Under the pieces are notes generated by a model, which was given only the letters and a program-made list of their open reading frames with translations, did no database searches and was not told the origin of the DNA. A stretch of 64,000 nt of DNA from JBFONV01 sp040779335 (GTDB lineage: Bacteria; Pseudomonadota; Gammaproteobacteria; Enterobacterales; Alteromonadaceae), in contig JBFONV010000002.1 of assembly GCA_040779335.1 (NCBI GenBank), positions 62,001 through 126,000 on the forward strand, given 5' to 3'. Position 1 is the first letter of the stretch. Every line of letters starts with the position of its first letter. Made by a program: the position numbers and the translations under genes. Shown here piece after piece: positions 1-7,531 of the stretch.

Positions 1-387
1 GCGCGCTATCAAGACAAAGCCCCAATCCAGGTGTTTTATGAACTTTGGTCGCGTCCATTAACGACAATTGCCAAAGGAAGCTGGCCTCAGCAGCATTTAC
101 AGATATGTCGAGCCGTAAATCCGTTCGAACAGGCATCAACGCCCTATCCACAAGTTAATATTGAGCGTGTTCTGCAGGCGCCCATTGAATTGATCATTCA
201 ACCACTGTCTATTAATCAAAAGGATCGAGAAGGCTTTAATTGGGAAGATTGGCCGTCAATTTCAGCGGTAAAGGCTAACAGGATCATTAGACCTGACGCC
301 GATGCATTGCATCGCATGACCAAGCGAAGCTTGACTGAACTGAATAGATTATGTGGTGAAATCGACAAAGTTAGACAGTCACTATAA
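1..387 (+). CDS. btuF: Vitamin B12 ABC transporter periplasmic binding protein, C-terminal part (5' end outside window)
   Basis: This is the last 128 codons of a periplasmic cobalamin-binding protein that would deliver B12 to the BtuCD importer. The frame is open to the left edge, so the start lies outside the window; the GTG at 31 is internal. The segment FYELWSRPLTTIAKGSW followed by CRAVNPF and YPQVNIERVL matches the conserved C-terminal lobe of BtuF/class III metal-type binding proteins as I know them. It is followed by a hairpin terminator, then a cobalamin riboswitch and btuB on the same strand, which fits a B12 uptake locus. The family assignment is firm; BtuF rather than another corrinoid or siderophore binder is inferred from the context. 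Confidence 0.85.
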   Translation, partial: ARYQDKAPIQVFYELWSRPLTTIAKGSWPQQHLQICRAVNPFEQASTPYPQVNIERVLQAPIELIIQPLSINQKDREGFNWEDWPSISAVKANRIIRPDADALHRMTKRSLTELNRLCGEIDKVRQSL

Positions 388-423
388 ATACACGATTCGA
401 TTTTTAACCGTAAAGTAAAAATG

Positions 424-455
424 ATAACTGAGGGTAAAACCTCGGTTATTTCGTT
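424..455 (+). terminator. Rho-independent-type terminator after btuF
   Basis: A 10-base stem (424-433 with 440-449, one G-U pair in RNA) and a 6-base loop are followed by TTCGTT. It begins 36 bases after the btuF stop. It separates btuF from the riboswitch-controlled btuB. The T-run is weak, so this may be an inefficient terminator. Confidence 0.55.
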
Positions 456-477
456 CAGATTAACTGAACACAACGAA

Positions 478-646
478 CGTATTAGGTGTTTGTTTGCTCA
501 ACGCTAGATTGCGCAAATAAGTGAAACGGGAAACGGGTGCATACATTGTTTTTTACAATAATGTATAACTCCTGTGCTGCCCCCGCAACGGTAATTAACA
601 CAGTATTTTCTGCGTTATAAGTCCGGAGACCGGCCTAATATTTTTA
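478..646 (+). promoter_or_regulatory. Cobalamin (B12) riboswitch upstream of btuB
   Basis: The leader holds the conserved B12-box, GCTGCCCCCGCAACGGTA at 576-593, preceded by the GAAACGGGAAACGGGTGC element near 522-540 and followed by AGTCCGGAGACCGGCC at 620-635. These are the hallmark core elements of the AdoCbl riboswitch in their usual order. The btuB start codon is about 40 bases further on, with its ribosome site TGAGGA at 675-680. As in other proteobacterial btuB leaders, B12 binding would be expected to repress btuB. I cannot tell from sequence alone whether control is at translation or termination; no strong T-run hairpin is visible before the start codon, which favours translation. 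Confidence 0.93.
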
Positions 647-684
647 TTCACATCGAGCACGGTGGGTGCTCTATTGAGGAAAAT

Positions 685-2511
685 ATGAAAAAAACTATAT
701 TAGCACTAAGTGTAATCTCGGCCTTAACATCAACAAGTAGCTTAGCAACAACATCAGTATTACTCGCCAATACTAAAGACACCAACGCCAATGACACTGA
801 AACCATGGTCATTACCGCCAACCGTACACTAGAAAACAAGTTTGATGTTTTAGCCGCGGTTGATGTCTTTGATCGCGATAGCATTGAACAATTACAACCG
901 GCTTCCGTGGCCGATTTATTAAATCGCATTGCCGGGATCAATGTTATCTCTGGCGGAACAAAAGCCAATAATTCATCGGTGTTTGTTCGCGGCGGCAATA
1001 GCGATCATGTACTGATACTGCTTAATGGTGTTCGCGTTGGCTCTGCCACGATTGGCGTTAAAAGTTTGTCCTCAGTTTCTCTTGAGCTTATTGACCGCGT
1101 TGAAGTGGTGCGTGGTCCTCGTGCCTCACTTTGGGGATCTGACGCTATAGGCGGAGTTATTCAAATATTCACGCGTCAATTTGCTGAAAATACTGGCCAA
1201 GTTGGACTGAAATTAGGCAGTAATAACAGTCAAGAAATATACGCTTCGGTGGGTTTAGGTAATGAGCAGCATAGCTATACGCTAAGTGCATCGAAAGAAA
1301 AGTCTGACGGCTATGATATTAAAGCGGATGATGAAACCGATAAAGACGGGTTTGATAACGAGTCATTCGCCGTTAATGGTACCAGTCGCGTCAATCAATA
1401 TTACTCAGTTGAATTAAATGCTCAGTTGGAACAAGGTAATACCGAGTTTGACACCAGTTGGGGTGGCAACCAAGCCGATTTTAAAAAGCATCACTTTTTA
1501 GTACGCAACCATATTCAGCTTGAACATGCTTACGTACAATTTAGCTATGCTAATTCACGCGATAATGAAGTAACCTTTGGTAATAATGCATTGCCCGCAT
1601 TATTTGAAACCAAGCGTGACCAGCTCTCTGCGCTGACCCAATTATCATTAAGTGAACAAAGTGAAGTCGTTATTGGGGCTGACTGGTACAACGAAAAAAT
1701 CAATACTTCTGAGATTTATAACGACGATACTCGTGAAGCCAATGCGATTTATCTAACCACCCGCCAACAGTTAGATGCACTAAAACTAGAAGCATCAGTG
1801 CGTCGTGATGAAGTCGGTGATGTCGACACTGAAATAACCTACCAATTAGGTGCAGGTTATGACCTTAGCCAAGATTTAATGGTTGCTCTAACTTACGGCA
1901 CCTCATTTAAAGCACCAACTTTTAATGATTTATATTATCCATGGGGCGGCAACGAAAACTTGGTCTCAGAAACAGCCAGTAATACCGAGCTAATTACTCG
2001 CTATAAAAGTGACAATTTTCAAGCAGAGCTATCAATATACAACACTGATTTTGATGATTTAATTGAATGGGCACCGGATGCCAACGGTAATTGGCAACCA
2101 AGTAATATTGCATCGGCATCTATTCAAGGGGCTGAAGCCACCGTTACTGGAACATTGTTTAATGTCAGTCATCGTTTGTCTTTGACACACCTTGATGCAA
2201 AAGATGACGCGACCGGACAGCAGTTGGCGCGTCGTCCTTATTTTACCGCCAATTACAGTGTTACTTTTACGGGTGACAATTGGGATGCGAGTGTCGAGCT
2301 TGACCATCAGGGAAGTCGTTATGATGACAAATATCACAGCACTCATCTGCCAAGCCACACGCTTGTTAACCTCGCGGCAAACATTGAAATAAGTTCAGCG
2401 TTAAAAGTCGTGTTTAGCGCGCATAACATCACCGACAAAGACTACCAGCCAACGGGCGGATATTATGGTCGTCCTCAAACGGTTAATGTTGGCATTGACT
2501 ACCGATTTTAA
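685..2511 (+). CDS. btuB: TonB-dependent vitamin B12 outer-membrane receptor
   Basis: The 608-residue protein is a TonB-dependent outer-membrane receptor that would import cobalamin. It has a signal peptide (about residues 1-22), a TonB-box-like DTETMVITANR near residue 37, then a plug domain (about 50-160, with VFVRGGNSDHVLILLNGVR and RGPRASLWGSDAIGGVIQI). A 22-strand-type barrel follows and ends in the terminal phenylalanine (DYRF) that outer-membrane barrels use for insertion. Its length is close to E. coli BtuB (about 610). The cobalamin riboswitch just upstream makes the B12 specificity much firmer than homology alone. The ATG at 685 has a good ribosome site (TGAGGA). A clear terminator follows at 2569. 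Confidence 0.95.
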   Translation: MKKTILALSVISALTSTSSLATTSVLLANTKDTNANDTETMVITANRTLENKFDVLAAVDVFDRDSIEQLQPASVADLLNRIAGINVISGGTKANNSSVFVRGGNSDHVLILLNGVRVGSATIGVKSLSSVSLELIDRVEVVRGPRASLWGSDAIGGVIQIFTRQFAENTGQVGLKLGSNNSQEIYASVGLGNEQHSYTLSASKEKSDGYDIKADDETDKDGFDNESFAVNGTSRVNQYYSVELNAQLEQGNTEFDTSWGGNQADFKKHHFLVRNHIQLEHAYVQFSYANSRDNEVTFGNNALPALFETKRDQLSALTQLSLSEQSEVVIGADWYNEKINTSEIYNDDTREANAIYLTTRQQLDALKLEASVRRDEVGDVDTEITYQLGAGYDLSQDLMVALTYGTSFKAPTFNDLYYPWGGNENLVSETASNTELITRYKSDNFQAELSIYNTDFDDLIEWAPDANGNWQPSNIASASIQGAEATVTGTLFNVSHRLSLTHLDAKDDATGQQLARRPYFTANYSVTFTGDNWDASVELDHQGSRYDDKYHSTHLPSHTLVNLAANIEISSALKVVFSAHNITDKDYQPTGGYYGRPQTVNVGIDYRF

Positions 2512-2568
2512 ACAATAGAACAGTGGTATAAATACTGGGACGTGTGAGTTCTTGCTCGCCCTATGTAA

Positions 2569-2601
2569 AGATAGCAAAGCATTGGCTTTGCTATCTTTTT
2601 C
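2569..2601. terminator. Strong intrinsic terminator after btuB, probably bidirectional
   Basis: A perfect 12-base stem (AGATAGCAAAGC at 2569-2580 pairing with 2585-2596), a 4-base loop and a run of T follow btuB. The reverse strand also ends in TTT, so it could serve minus-strand transcription coming from the gene at 2769-3578. Confidence 0.88.
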
Positions 2602-2634
2602 ATGACACGAGTATCACAATTTAGTTTAACTTTC

Positions 2635-2721
2635 TCAACCGACAACCTTATTGAAATGACCGTCTAGGTCTTTGGCACAATGAGCTATCACTTCATCGTA
2701 TTCCAAAGAGTGTAGAGTCAT
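2635..2721 (-). CDS. Possible 28-residue small protein or remnant
   Basis: A short frame reads MTLHSLEYDEVIAHCAKDLD and ends in NKVVG and a TGA. Its amino-acid composition looks like real coding sequence, and it sits between the sulfide-related hydrolase and the bidirectional terminator, so it would be the last frame of that transcript. There is no convincing ribosome site before the ATG, and two stop codons lie a few codons upstream. It may be a true small protein, a gene remnant or chance. I recognise no family. Confidence 0.2.
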   Translation of the reverse strand: MTLHSLEYDEVIAHCAKDLDGHFNKVVG

Positions 2722-2768
2722 CTTTAGTAAAAAATATTGTTATTATTCAATAGCAAAAATCTTTAACG

Positions 2769-3578
2769 CTAGTGAGGCATAATGCCGCAATTAATATTCA
2801 TTTTTATGCTAATTTGTAACAGTTCTGGCGGCGCTAATTCTTCGTCACGAGCTTTTCGCCAAGCAACAAACTGTGCTTGGGAAGTGTTGGCGTTTAATTG
2901 AATATTCGCTTTTTTATTCTCGCCTATCGTAGTTTGGTTGCGTAATTCTCTGCCATTAGGACGATAATCATGTCCGACATAAATTTGGGTGTTGTCGTCC
3001 AGTGTATAGAGTTTATCCATAACAGAATGATATAAATCCTCTGCAGAACCACCAGGAAAATCACATCGACCCGTGCCAAAATCAGGCATAAACATTGTAT
3101 CGCCTGTAAATAGAAAGGCACCAATTTTATAACAGGTACACGTTTTGGTATGTCCTGGGGTATGAATAGCTTTTATGTTAATAGTGCCTGCATCTAGAAC
3201 ATCACCGTCATTAATCAAGCAATCAAATTGCGAGCCGTCGGTAGGCATTGCTGATAGGTGGTAATAGTCTTTATACAATTGCTGTATTTCGGTTACGTGC
3301 GCATTTATTACCGTTTTTAGCTGAGGTGAGCGTTTTTTTAGCTCGCCTGCACCGGTAATGTGATCGGCATGTACATGCGTATCTAAACAGTAGTGAAGTT
3401 TCAATGAATGCTCAGCGACAAATTTTTCAATGTTTTCAATACATAGAGTAGCAACAGAGTCCGACTCTGCATTTGAGTTCAATACAGGATCGATAACAAC
3501 CGCATCTTTGCTGATTTCGTCCCAAATAAGGTAGCTAAAGCTAGAAGTATATTCATCAAAAAATGTTTCTATATTCAT
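2769..3578 (-). CDS. MBL-fold persulfide dioxygenase-type hydrolase (Blh/ETHE1-like)
   Basis: The 269-residue cytosolic protein has the metallo-beta-lactamase fold of ETHE1/Blh enzymes, which oxidise glutathione persulfide to sulfite. Metal ligands are visible: THVHADH (His68, His70, Asp72, His73), HTPGH (His143), FTGDTMFMPDFGTGRCDFPGG (Asp160) and GHDY (His203). The MPDFGTGRCDFPGG loop is typical of the bacterial Blh branch. The next gene upstream in the transcript (3675-4661) is a YeiH-type exporter, a pairing known from sulfide-responsive loci, which supports a sulfur role. The ribosome site AAGGTAAC precedes the ATG. The C-terminus stops at MNINCGIMPH, shorter than I expect for the family, so the last strand may have been lost. 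Confidence 0.85.
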   Translation of the reverse strand: MNIETFFDEYTSSFSYLIWDEISKDAVVIDPVLNSNAESDSVATLCIENIEKFVAEHSLKLHYCLDTHVHADHITGAGELKKRSPQLKTVINAHVTEIQQLYKDYYHLSAMPTDGSQFDCLINDGDVLDAGTINIKAIHTPGHTKTCTCYKIGAFLFTGDTMFMPDFGTGRCDFPGGSAEDLYHSVMDKLYTLDDNTQIYVGHDYRPNGRELRNQTTIGENKKANIQLNANTSQAQFVAWRKARDEELAPPELLQISIKMNINCGIMPH

Positions 3579-3674
3579 ATTGTTACCTTATCGTTTTTGG
3601 GTGTTGAACCAGTGAGTATACTATTGCTAAGTTTTTTCAAAGGTGATGTATGCATGCATGCTCGCGAGTTTAAG

Positions 3675-4661
3675 CTAAATAAATACCAGTATGCCGCTCA
3701 AAATCAAGGTCGCAAAAAATATCGTTTCACTGGCCATTAGCACCACGGGCTTCCAGCCGACAGAGATAATTTGTTTAAGTGATGTTTTTACACCAATGGC
3801 GACAATAGCGACAACAAGTAACCAACTAGATAAGGTTTGAATATACTGGACAATAAAGTCAGGAATAAATCCAAGGTTATTTGCTAGCGCGAGGACAAAA
3901 AATGCGATCAAAAAACCGGGGATAAAGCTCGATGCTCCTCCTGCCATTGTGCTGTCTCGTTCTTTAAATGCAAAAAACACCATAGTAACAATAGGTAATA
4001 GCATCGCGACACGCAATAACTTGATGTAGGTGGCAATATCGCCAGCTTCGGGCGATATTGAATATCCGGCGCCAACCACCTGCGCGACATCATGGATAGA
4101 ACCGCCAATAAACACGCCTGCAAGTTCATCCGATAAACCGAACATTGCAGAAATGATTGGGTAAATGATCATCGCCATGGTGCTCAAGGTCGTGATACCA
4201 ATAACAGTAAAAGCAAAGGTGCGCTCTTCTAACTCTTTTTTAGGCAAAACAGTCGACACCGCTGCTGCGGCTGAAACACCACAGACAGCAACCGAGCAGC
4301 CTGTTAACACACCAAACACTTTCGATAATCCTAAAAATCTCGCCAATAGCACACCAAAAAGAATAGTTAGCAGCATACTACTCATCACGATCAATGGCGG
4401 CGTGATCCCAAGTGAAACAATGTCTGCAAACGCGATTCGCACGCCAAGCAAGGCGACAGCCACTCTAAGCAGGGCTCGCGAACAAAAGTTAATACCTACT
4501 TGGTGCTGAGGAGATTCATACAAAAAATGCAATGCTAACCCTAATAGCAAAGCAAACAACATTACTGGGGCTTCATATCGGTGAGCAAGAGTTCCAGCAG
4601 CTATTGCAATAATGACGCAAATGGCAATACCGCTGTAGTACGACTTGATGTTTTTTAACAT
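3675..4661 (-). CDS. YeiH/UPF0324-family putative sulfate or sulfite exporter
   Basis: The 328-residue integral membrane protein has about 9-10 hydrophobic segments and belongs to the conserved YeiH family (Cons_hypoth698). Landmarks are LALHFLYESPQHQVGINFCSR near 42-62, GCSVAVCGVSAAAAV near 120-135, and GVFIGGSIHDVAQVVGAGYS near 182-202. The family is annotated as putative sulfate exporter, but its substrate has not been firmly shown. It is separated by 96 bases from the persulfide dioxygenase-like gene downstream. Together they suggest persulfide oxidation followed by export of the sulfur oxyanion; that link is inference. Confidence 0.85.
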   Translation of the reverse strand: MLKNIKSYYSGIAICVIIAIAAGTLAHRYEAPVMLFALLLGLALHFLYESPQHQVGINFCSRALLRVAVALLGVRIAFADIVSLGITPPLIVMSSMLLTILFGVLLARFLGLSKVFGVLTGCSVAVCGVSAAAAVSTVLPKKELEERTFAFTVIGITTLSTMAMIIYPIISAMFGLSDELAGVFIGGSIHDVAQVVGAGYSISPEAGDIATYIKLLRVAMLLPIVTMVFFAFKERDSTMAGGASSFIPGFLIAFFVLALANNLGFIPDFIVQYIQTLSSWLLVVAIVAIGVKTSLKQIISVGWKPVVLMASETIFFATLILSGILVFI

Positions 4662-4760
4662 AGTTATTCTTATTAAAACCTATGCTGTGATCGAGGATCA
4701 TATGAATTGAGACATGTTATCAAATAACAAAGAAAAATAGCGAATTGTTCGCGAAATAAA

Positions 4761-4792
4761 TAACCTCAGTAACCAATTGGAAACTGAGGTTA
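4761..4792. terminator. Inverted repeat, likely terminator of the DoxX-pirin transcript
   Basis: A perfect 9-base stem (TAACCTCAG at 4761-4769 with 4784-4792) and a 14-base loop lie about 160 bases after the pirin stop. The minus-strand tail is TTATTT-like and the plus-strand tail is TTTT. It lies between the pirin stop and the start of the exporter gene. The long loop and short T-run keep the confidence moderate. Confidence 0.45.
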
Positions 4793-4949
4793 TTTTAAAG
4801 TAAAGAAAGGTTAAAAAGCTTTAATTAATTTTATGCTGAGGGAAACCGCTAACTCTATCCCTATTACTCGAAGCTCCCCAACGTGAAGAGTGTTATGCCA
4901 ATAAACGGCGGATTGACCTGATACTAATCCCCATCATTCTTGACTCCCC

Positions 4950-5813
4950 TTAAAACTTATTTTGTTGGAAATCACTAAACGCTTGCATCACCTCAGCCTT
5001 AGTATTCATCACAAAAGGTCCGCCACGAGCAACGGGTTCATTTAACGGCTCAGCAGAAACCAACAATAATTGAGTTTCGTCGGCAACGGCTTGTAGTTTT
5101 ACCTGATCGCCAGACGACAATATCCCTAATTGTCCGGCTTTCAACGCCTGCTTTTTATCCCCGACAAGCAAAGCACCTGAAATAACATAGACAAAGCTGT
5201 TATCTACAACTGGAAGGTTTTGCTGAAAAATACCCTCTGCTGGCAGCGTGATATCCATATAGGTTGGCTCGACGTATTGATTGCGCACTGGTCCTTGAGT
5301 ACCGTTATCGGTTTTGCCCGAAATAACTCTGATCACACGACCGTCTTCGCCATGCTCAAGCGCAACTTCTTCGGCGTTGAACTCTTGATAACGTGGCGCT
5401 ACCATTTTATCTTTTTTCGGCAAATTCACCCAAAGTTGAAAACCTTTAAGTAAACCGGAGCTTTGCTCTGGCATCTCAGAATGCACTATCCCTCTACCTG
5501 CAGTCATCCATTGCACCCCGTTAGCCTCAATCACACCCTCGTTACCGACACTGTCTTTATGACGAATTTTACCGGCGAGCATATAAGTAACCGTTTCAAA
5601 CCCCCGATGCGGATGAGCAGGAAAACCGCCAATATAATCTTGTGGTTGATCCGATTCAAAGACATCGAATAATAAAAATGGATCAAGCATATCCAATCTC
5701 GAACTACCAATAACGCGGGTTAACTTTACCCCGTCACCATCAGAGCTCAACTGACCTAAAACGACTTGTTGTAACTCTTTGATCCCTTTATCCCTTTGTT
5801 CTGAAGATAACAT
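4950..5813 (-). CDS. Pirin family protein
   Basis: The protein (287 residues from the chosen start) is a bicupin pirin. The N-terminal cupin carries the metal ligands in FPAHPHRGFETVTY and in IVHSEMP. Some bacterial pirins are quercetinases or interact with metabolic enzymes, but the substrate here is unknown. I place the start at the ATG at 5813 because a purine-rich GGGGGGTGG precedes it; the open frame could begin three codons earlier at GTG 5822. The gene follows DoxX by 13 bases in one operon, with a divergent LysR regulator upstream. Pirin-DoxX-LysR is a recurrent arrangement in proteobacteria and suggests a redox or aromatic-compound response. Confidence 0.9.
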   Translation of the reverse strand: MLSSEQRDKGIKELQQVVLGQLSSDGDGVKLTRVIGSSRLDMLDPFLLFDVFESDQPQDYIGGFPAHPHRGFETVTYMLAGKIRHKDSVGNEGVIEANGVQWMTAGRGIVHSEMPEQSSGLLKGFQLWVNLPKKDKMVAPRYQEFNAEEVALEHGEDGRVIRVISGKTDNGTQGPVRNQYVEPTYMDITLPAEGIFQQNLPVVDNSFVYVISGALLVGDKKQALKAGQLGILSSGDQVKLQAVADETQLLLVSAEPLNEPVARGGPFVMNTKAEVMQAFSDFQQNKF

Positions 5814-5826
5814 AGTGACCACCCCC

Positions 5827-6216
5827 CTATTTACTAAATTTGCGGTTATCTAAGGCGTAGACCCCAGGTCCGTGAACAAAAATCATTAAAAATCCGCCGG
5901 CAATAGCGATATTTTTCATAAAATTGATCATTTCAGCCTGATTAGCAAAGTCAGCATGAAACAATATAGCCGATAAAATGCTAAAGCCAGCAAGCAACAA
6001 CGCAGCCCACTTAGCTTTCCACCCAAAAATGATCGCTAATCCGCCTAACACTTCCGTCATTATTACTAATGGGAGTAATGCACCTGGTACACCTATAGCA
6101 TCCATATAACCTTGTGTGCCTGAGTACTGAGTAATTTTATTAATACCTGACATAAGAAAGATTAGTGCTAAAAAGATACGACCGCTAGGTGCGGCAAAAG
6201 TTTGTAATGTATTCAT
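5827..6216 (-). CDS. DoxX family membrane protein
   Basis: The 129-residue protein has four hydrophobic segments and the DoxX-family pattern GRIFLALIFLMSGINKI near the N-terminus and VLGGLAIIFGW in the middle. DoxX-like proteins are inner-membrane components linked to oxidative stress or quinone redox chemistry in several bacteria; the exact reaction here is unknown. A good ribosome site (AAAGGAAA) precedes the ATG. It is the first gene of the DoxX-pirin operon, 13 bases before pirin, and starts about 180 bases from the divergent LysR gene. Confidence 0.88.
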   Translation of the reverse strand: MNTLQTFAAPSGRIFLALIFLMSGINKITQYSGTQGYMDAIGVPGALLPLVIMTEVLGGLAIIFGWKAKWAALLLAGFSILSAILFHADFANQAEMINFMKNIAIAGGFLMIFVHGPGVYALDNRKFSK

Positions 6217-6310
6217 CTGTATTTCCTTTTTTAACTGTAAATTAAGCTGCTTTACTCATTTGATGAAGCAAGTTTATTACAGCAAAAACGATGAATAAAC
6301 ACCGAAAAAA

Positions 6311-6326
6311 GGAAATTATAGTTTCC
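6311..6326. promoter_or_regulatory. Candidate LysR operator between doxX and the LysR gene
   Basis: GGAAATTATAGTTTCC is a dyad with 5-base perfect arms. It lies between divergent genes of which one encodes a LysR protein, the usual place for such an operator. The site is inferred from position and symmetry only. Confidence 0.4.
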
Positions 6327-6352
6327 AAAAAGAGAACAATAGTTGTAATTTA

Positions 6353-6375
6353 TAACGACACTCTTCGTCGTTATC
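6353..6375. promoter_or_regulatory. Perfect 8-base inverted repeat in the leader of the LysR gene
   Basis: ATAACGAC at 6353-6360 pairs with GTCGTTAT at 6368-6375 around a 7-base loop, ending 20 bases before the LysR start codon. It could be an operator for autoregulation or an RNA hairpin next to the ribosome site GAGG. Confidence 0.4.
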
Positions 6376-6395
6376 GTCACTAATGAGGTTAAAAC

Positions 6396-7301
6396 ATGGG
6401 TCAGTTAGAAGACATGTATCTGTTTTCTCGGGTTGTTGAATCGGGCAGCATTACTAAAGCAGCAGAACAATTGAACATAGCAAAATCAGCCATTAGTAAA
6501 CGATTGGCTGCATTAGAGCATAAGCTAGGTATAAAACTCATTAATAGAACCACGAGGAAATCGAGTATTACCGATGCTGGGGTTCACTATTACCAGCGCA
6601 GCAAGCTGATCATGGATGAAGTAGAAGAACTTAATTGCCAAACAACAAGTACCGCAAGGGAGTTACATGGCAGCTTAAATATTGCGGTGCCACTATCTTT
6701 TGGTGTTCTACATCTAGCTCCCGCATTAGATCTCTACTTAAAACAACACCCGTTACTTAATTTAAATATAGATTTTTCAGATAAAAAAATTGATATCGTT
6801 GAGCAAGGCGTCGATCTCGCGTTTCGCATTGGTCATTTAGAGAACGCCAGCTTTCAAGCCAGAAAAATAGCCCCTATTAATGCGGTGTTTTGCGCAAGTC
6901 CCGAGTATTTAAACACTCATGGCACGCCACAAACGCCCCATGATTTAAAAGCACATAAAATATTAAAATATGAAAGCGCAGCACATGCTGGCTATAGATT
7001 TTTTTCGCTGGATGGCAGTGAACAACTTGTGCAGCTAGACACTCATATGCGCGCAAACAATGGTGACTTTTTAATGGCGATGGCAAATGCGGGACATGGT
7101 ATTACTTATTTACCAACATTTATTGGCTGGCAAGCGCTTGCCACACAAGCGCTTGTTCCTGTGCTGGAAAACTACCAACTACCAAGCATGCATGCCTATG
7201 CCATTTACCCTGCAAATAGGCATTTACCTTTAAAAGTAAGAAAATTAATCGATTTTTTAGTCGAGCGATTCGGCGACAACCCTTATTGGGATCAAATTTA
7301 G
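6396..7301 (+). CDS. LysR family transcriptional regulator
   Basis: The 301-residue protein has the N-terminal winged helix-turn-helix of LysR regulators (about residues 1-60, with VVESGSITKAAEQLNIAKSA then a second helix ending INRTTRK) and a periplasmic-binding-protein-like effector domain (about 90-295). The sequence resembles the CrgA/AaeR/DhcR branch that often controls a divergent operon. It is divergent from doxX-pirin, and two inverted repeats lie in the shared intergenic region, so it very likely controls that operon and itself. The effector is unknown. The ribosome site GAGGTT lies 8 bases before the ATG. Confidence 0.92.
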   Translation: MGQLEDMYLFSRVVESGSITKAAEQLNIAKSAISKRLAALEHKLGIKLINRTTRKSSITDAGVHYYQRSKLIMDEVEELNCQTTSTARELHGSLNIAVPLSFGVLHLAPALDLYLKQHPLLNLNIDFSDKKIDIVEQGVDLAFRIGHLENASFQARKIAPINAVFCASPEYLNTHGTPQTPHDLKAHKILKYESAAHAGYRFFSLDGSEQLVQLDTHMRANNGDFLMAMANAGHGITYLPTFIGWQALATQALVPVLENYQLPSMHAYAIYPANRHLPLKVRKLIDFLVERFGDNPYWDQI

Positions 7302-7350
7302 ATTATTAGCAACATACTCTCGCGGATATAAATAAGTCGCGCTTCAGGCA

Positions 7351-7383
7351 AAAAAAAGCGTCTACTTGAAAACAAGTAAACGC
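7351..7383 (-). terminator. Intrinsic terminator of the TorF-porin/solute-sensor operon
   Basis: On the minus strand, an 11-base stem (7383-7373 with 7368-7358, one G-U pair) and a 4-base loop are followed by seven T (7357-7351). It lies about 150 bases after the stop of the minus-strand gene 7532-8491. On the plus strand the same repeat has a C-A mismatch and no T-run, so it is directional. Confidence 0.75.
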
Positions 7384-7531
7384 AAAATAAAAACATGAAA
7401 CACTAAGGGAAATAAAAGCCTCTCATAAAGTAAGAGTGATGGTTTAATTAAAAGTTCCCGCGACAAACAAATTTATTTAAATAAATTTTACTCTCTGCCA
7501 TCTCATTCCCAAAACAGCGCTAAGTACATGG

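Noticed and set aside
4803..4949. Possible short coding frame or mobile-element remnant before the pirin stop
   Set aside because: A short minus-strand frame beginning MMGISIRSIRRLLA stops after 14 codons; there are no inverted ends or direct repeats to support an element.
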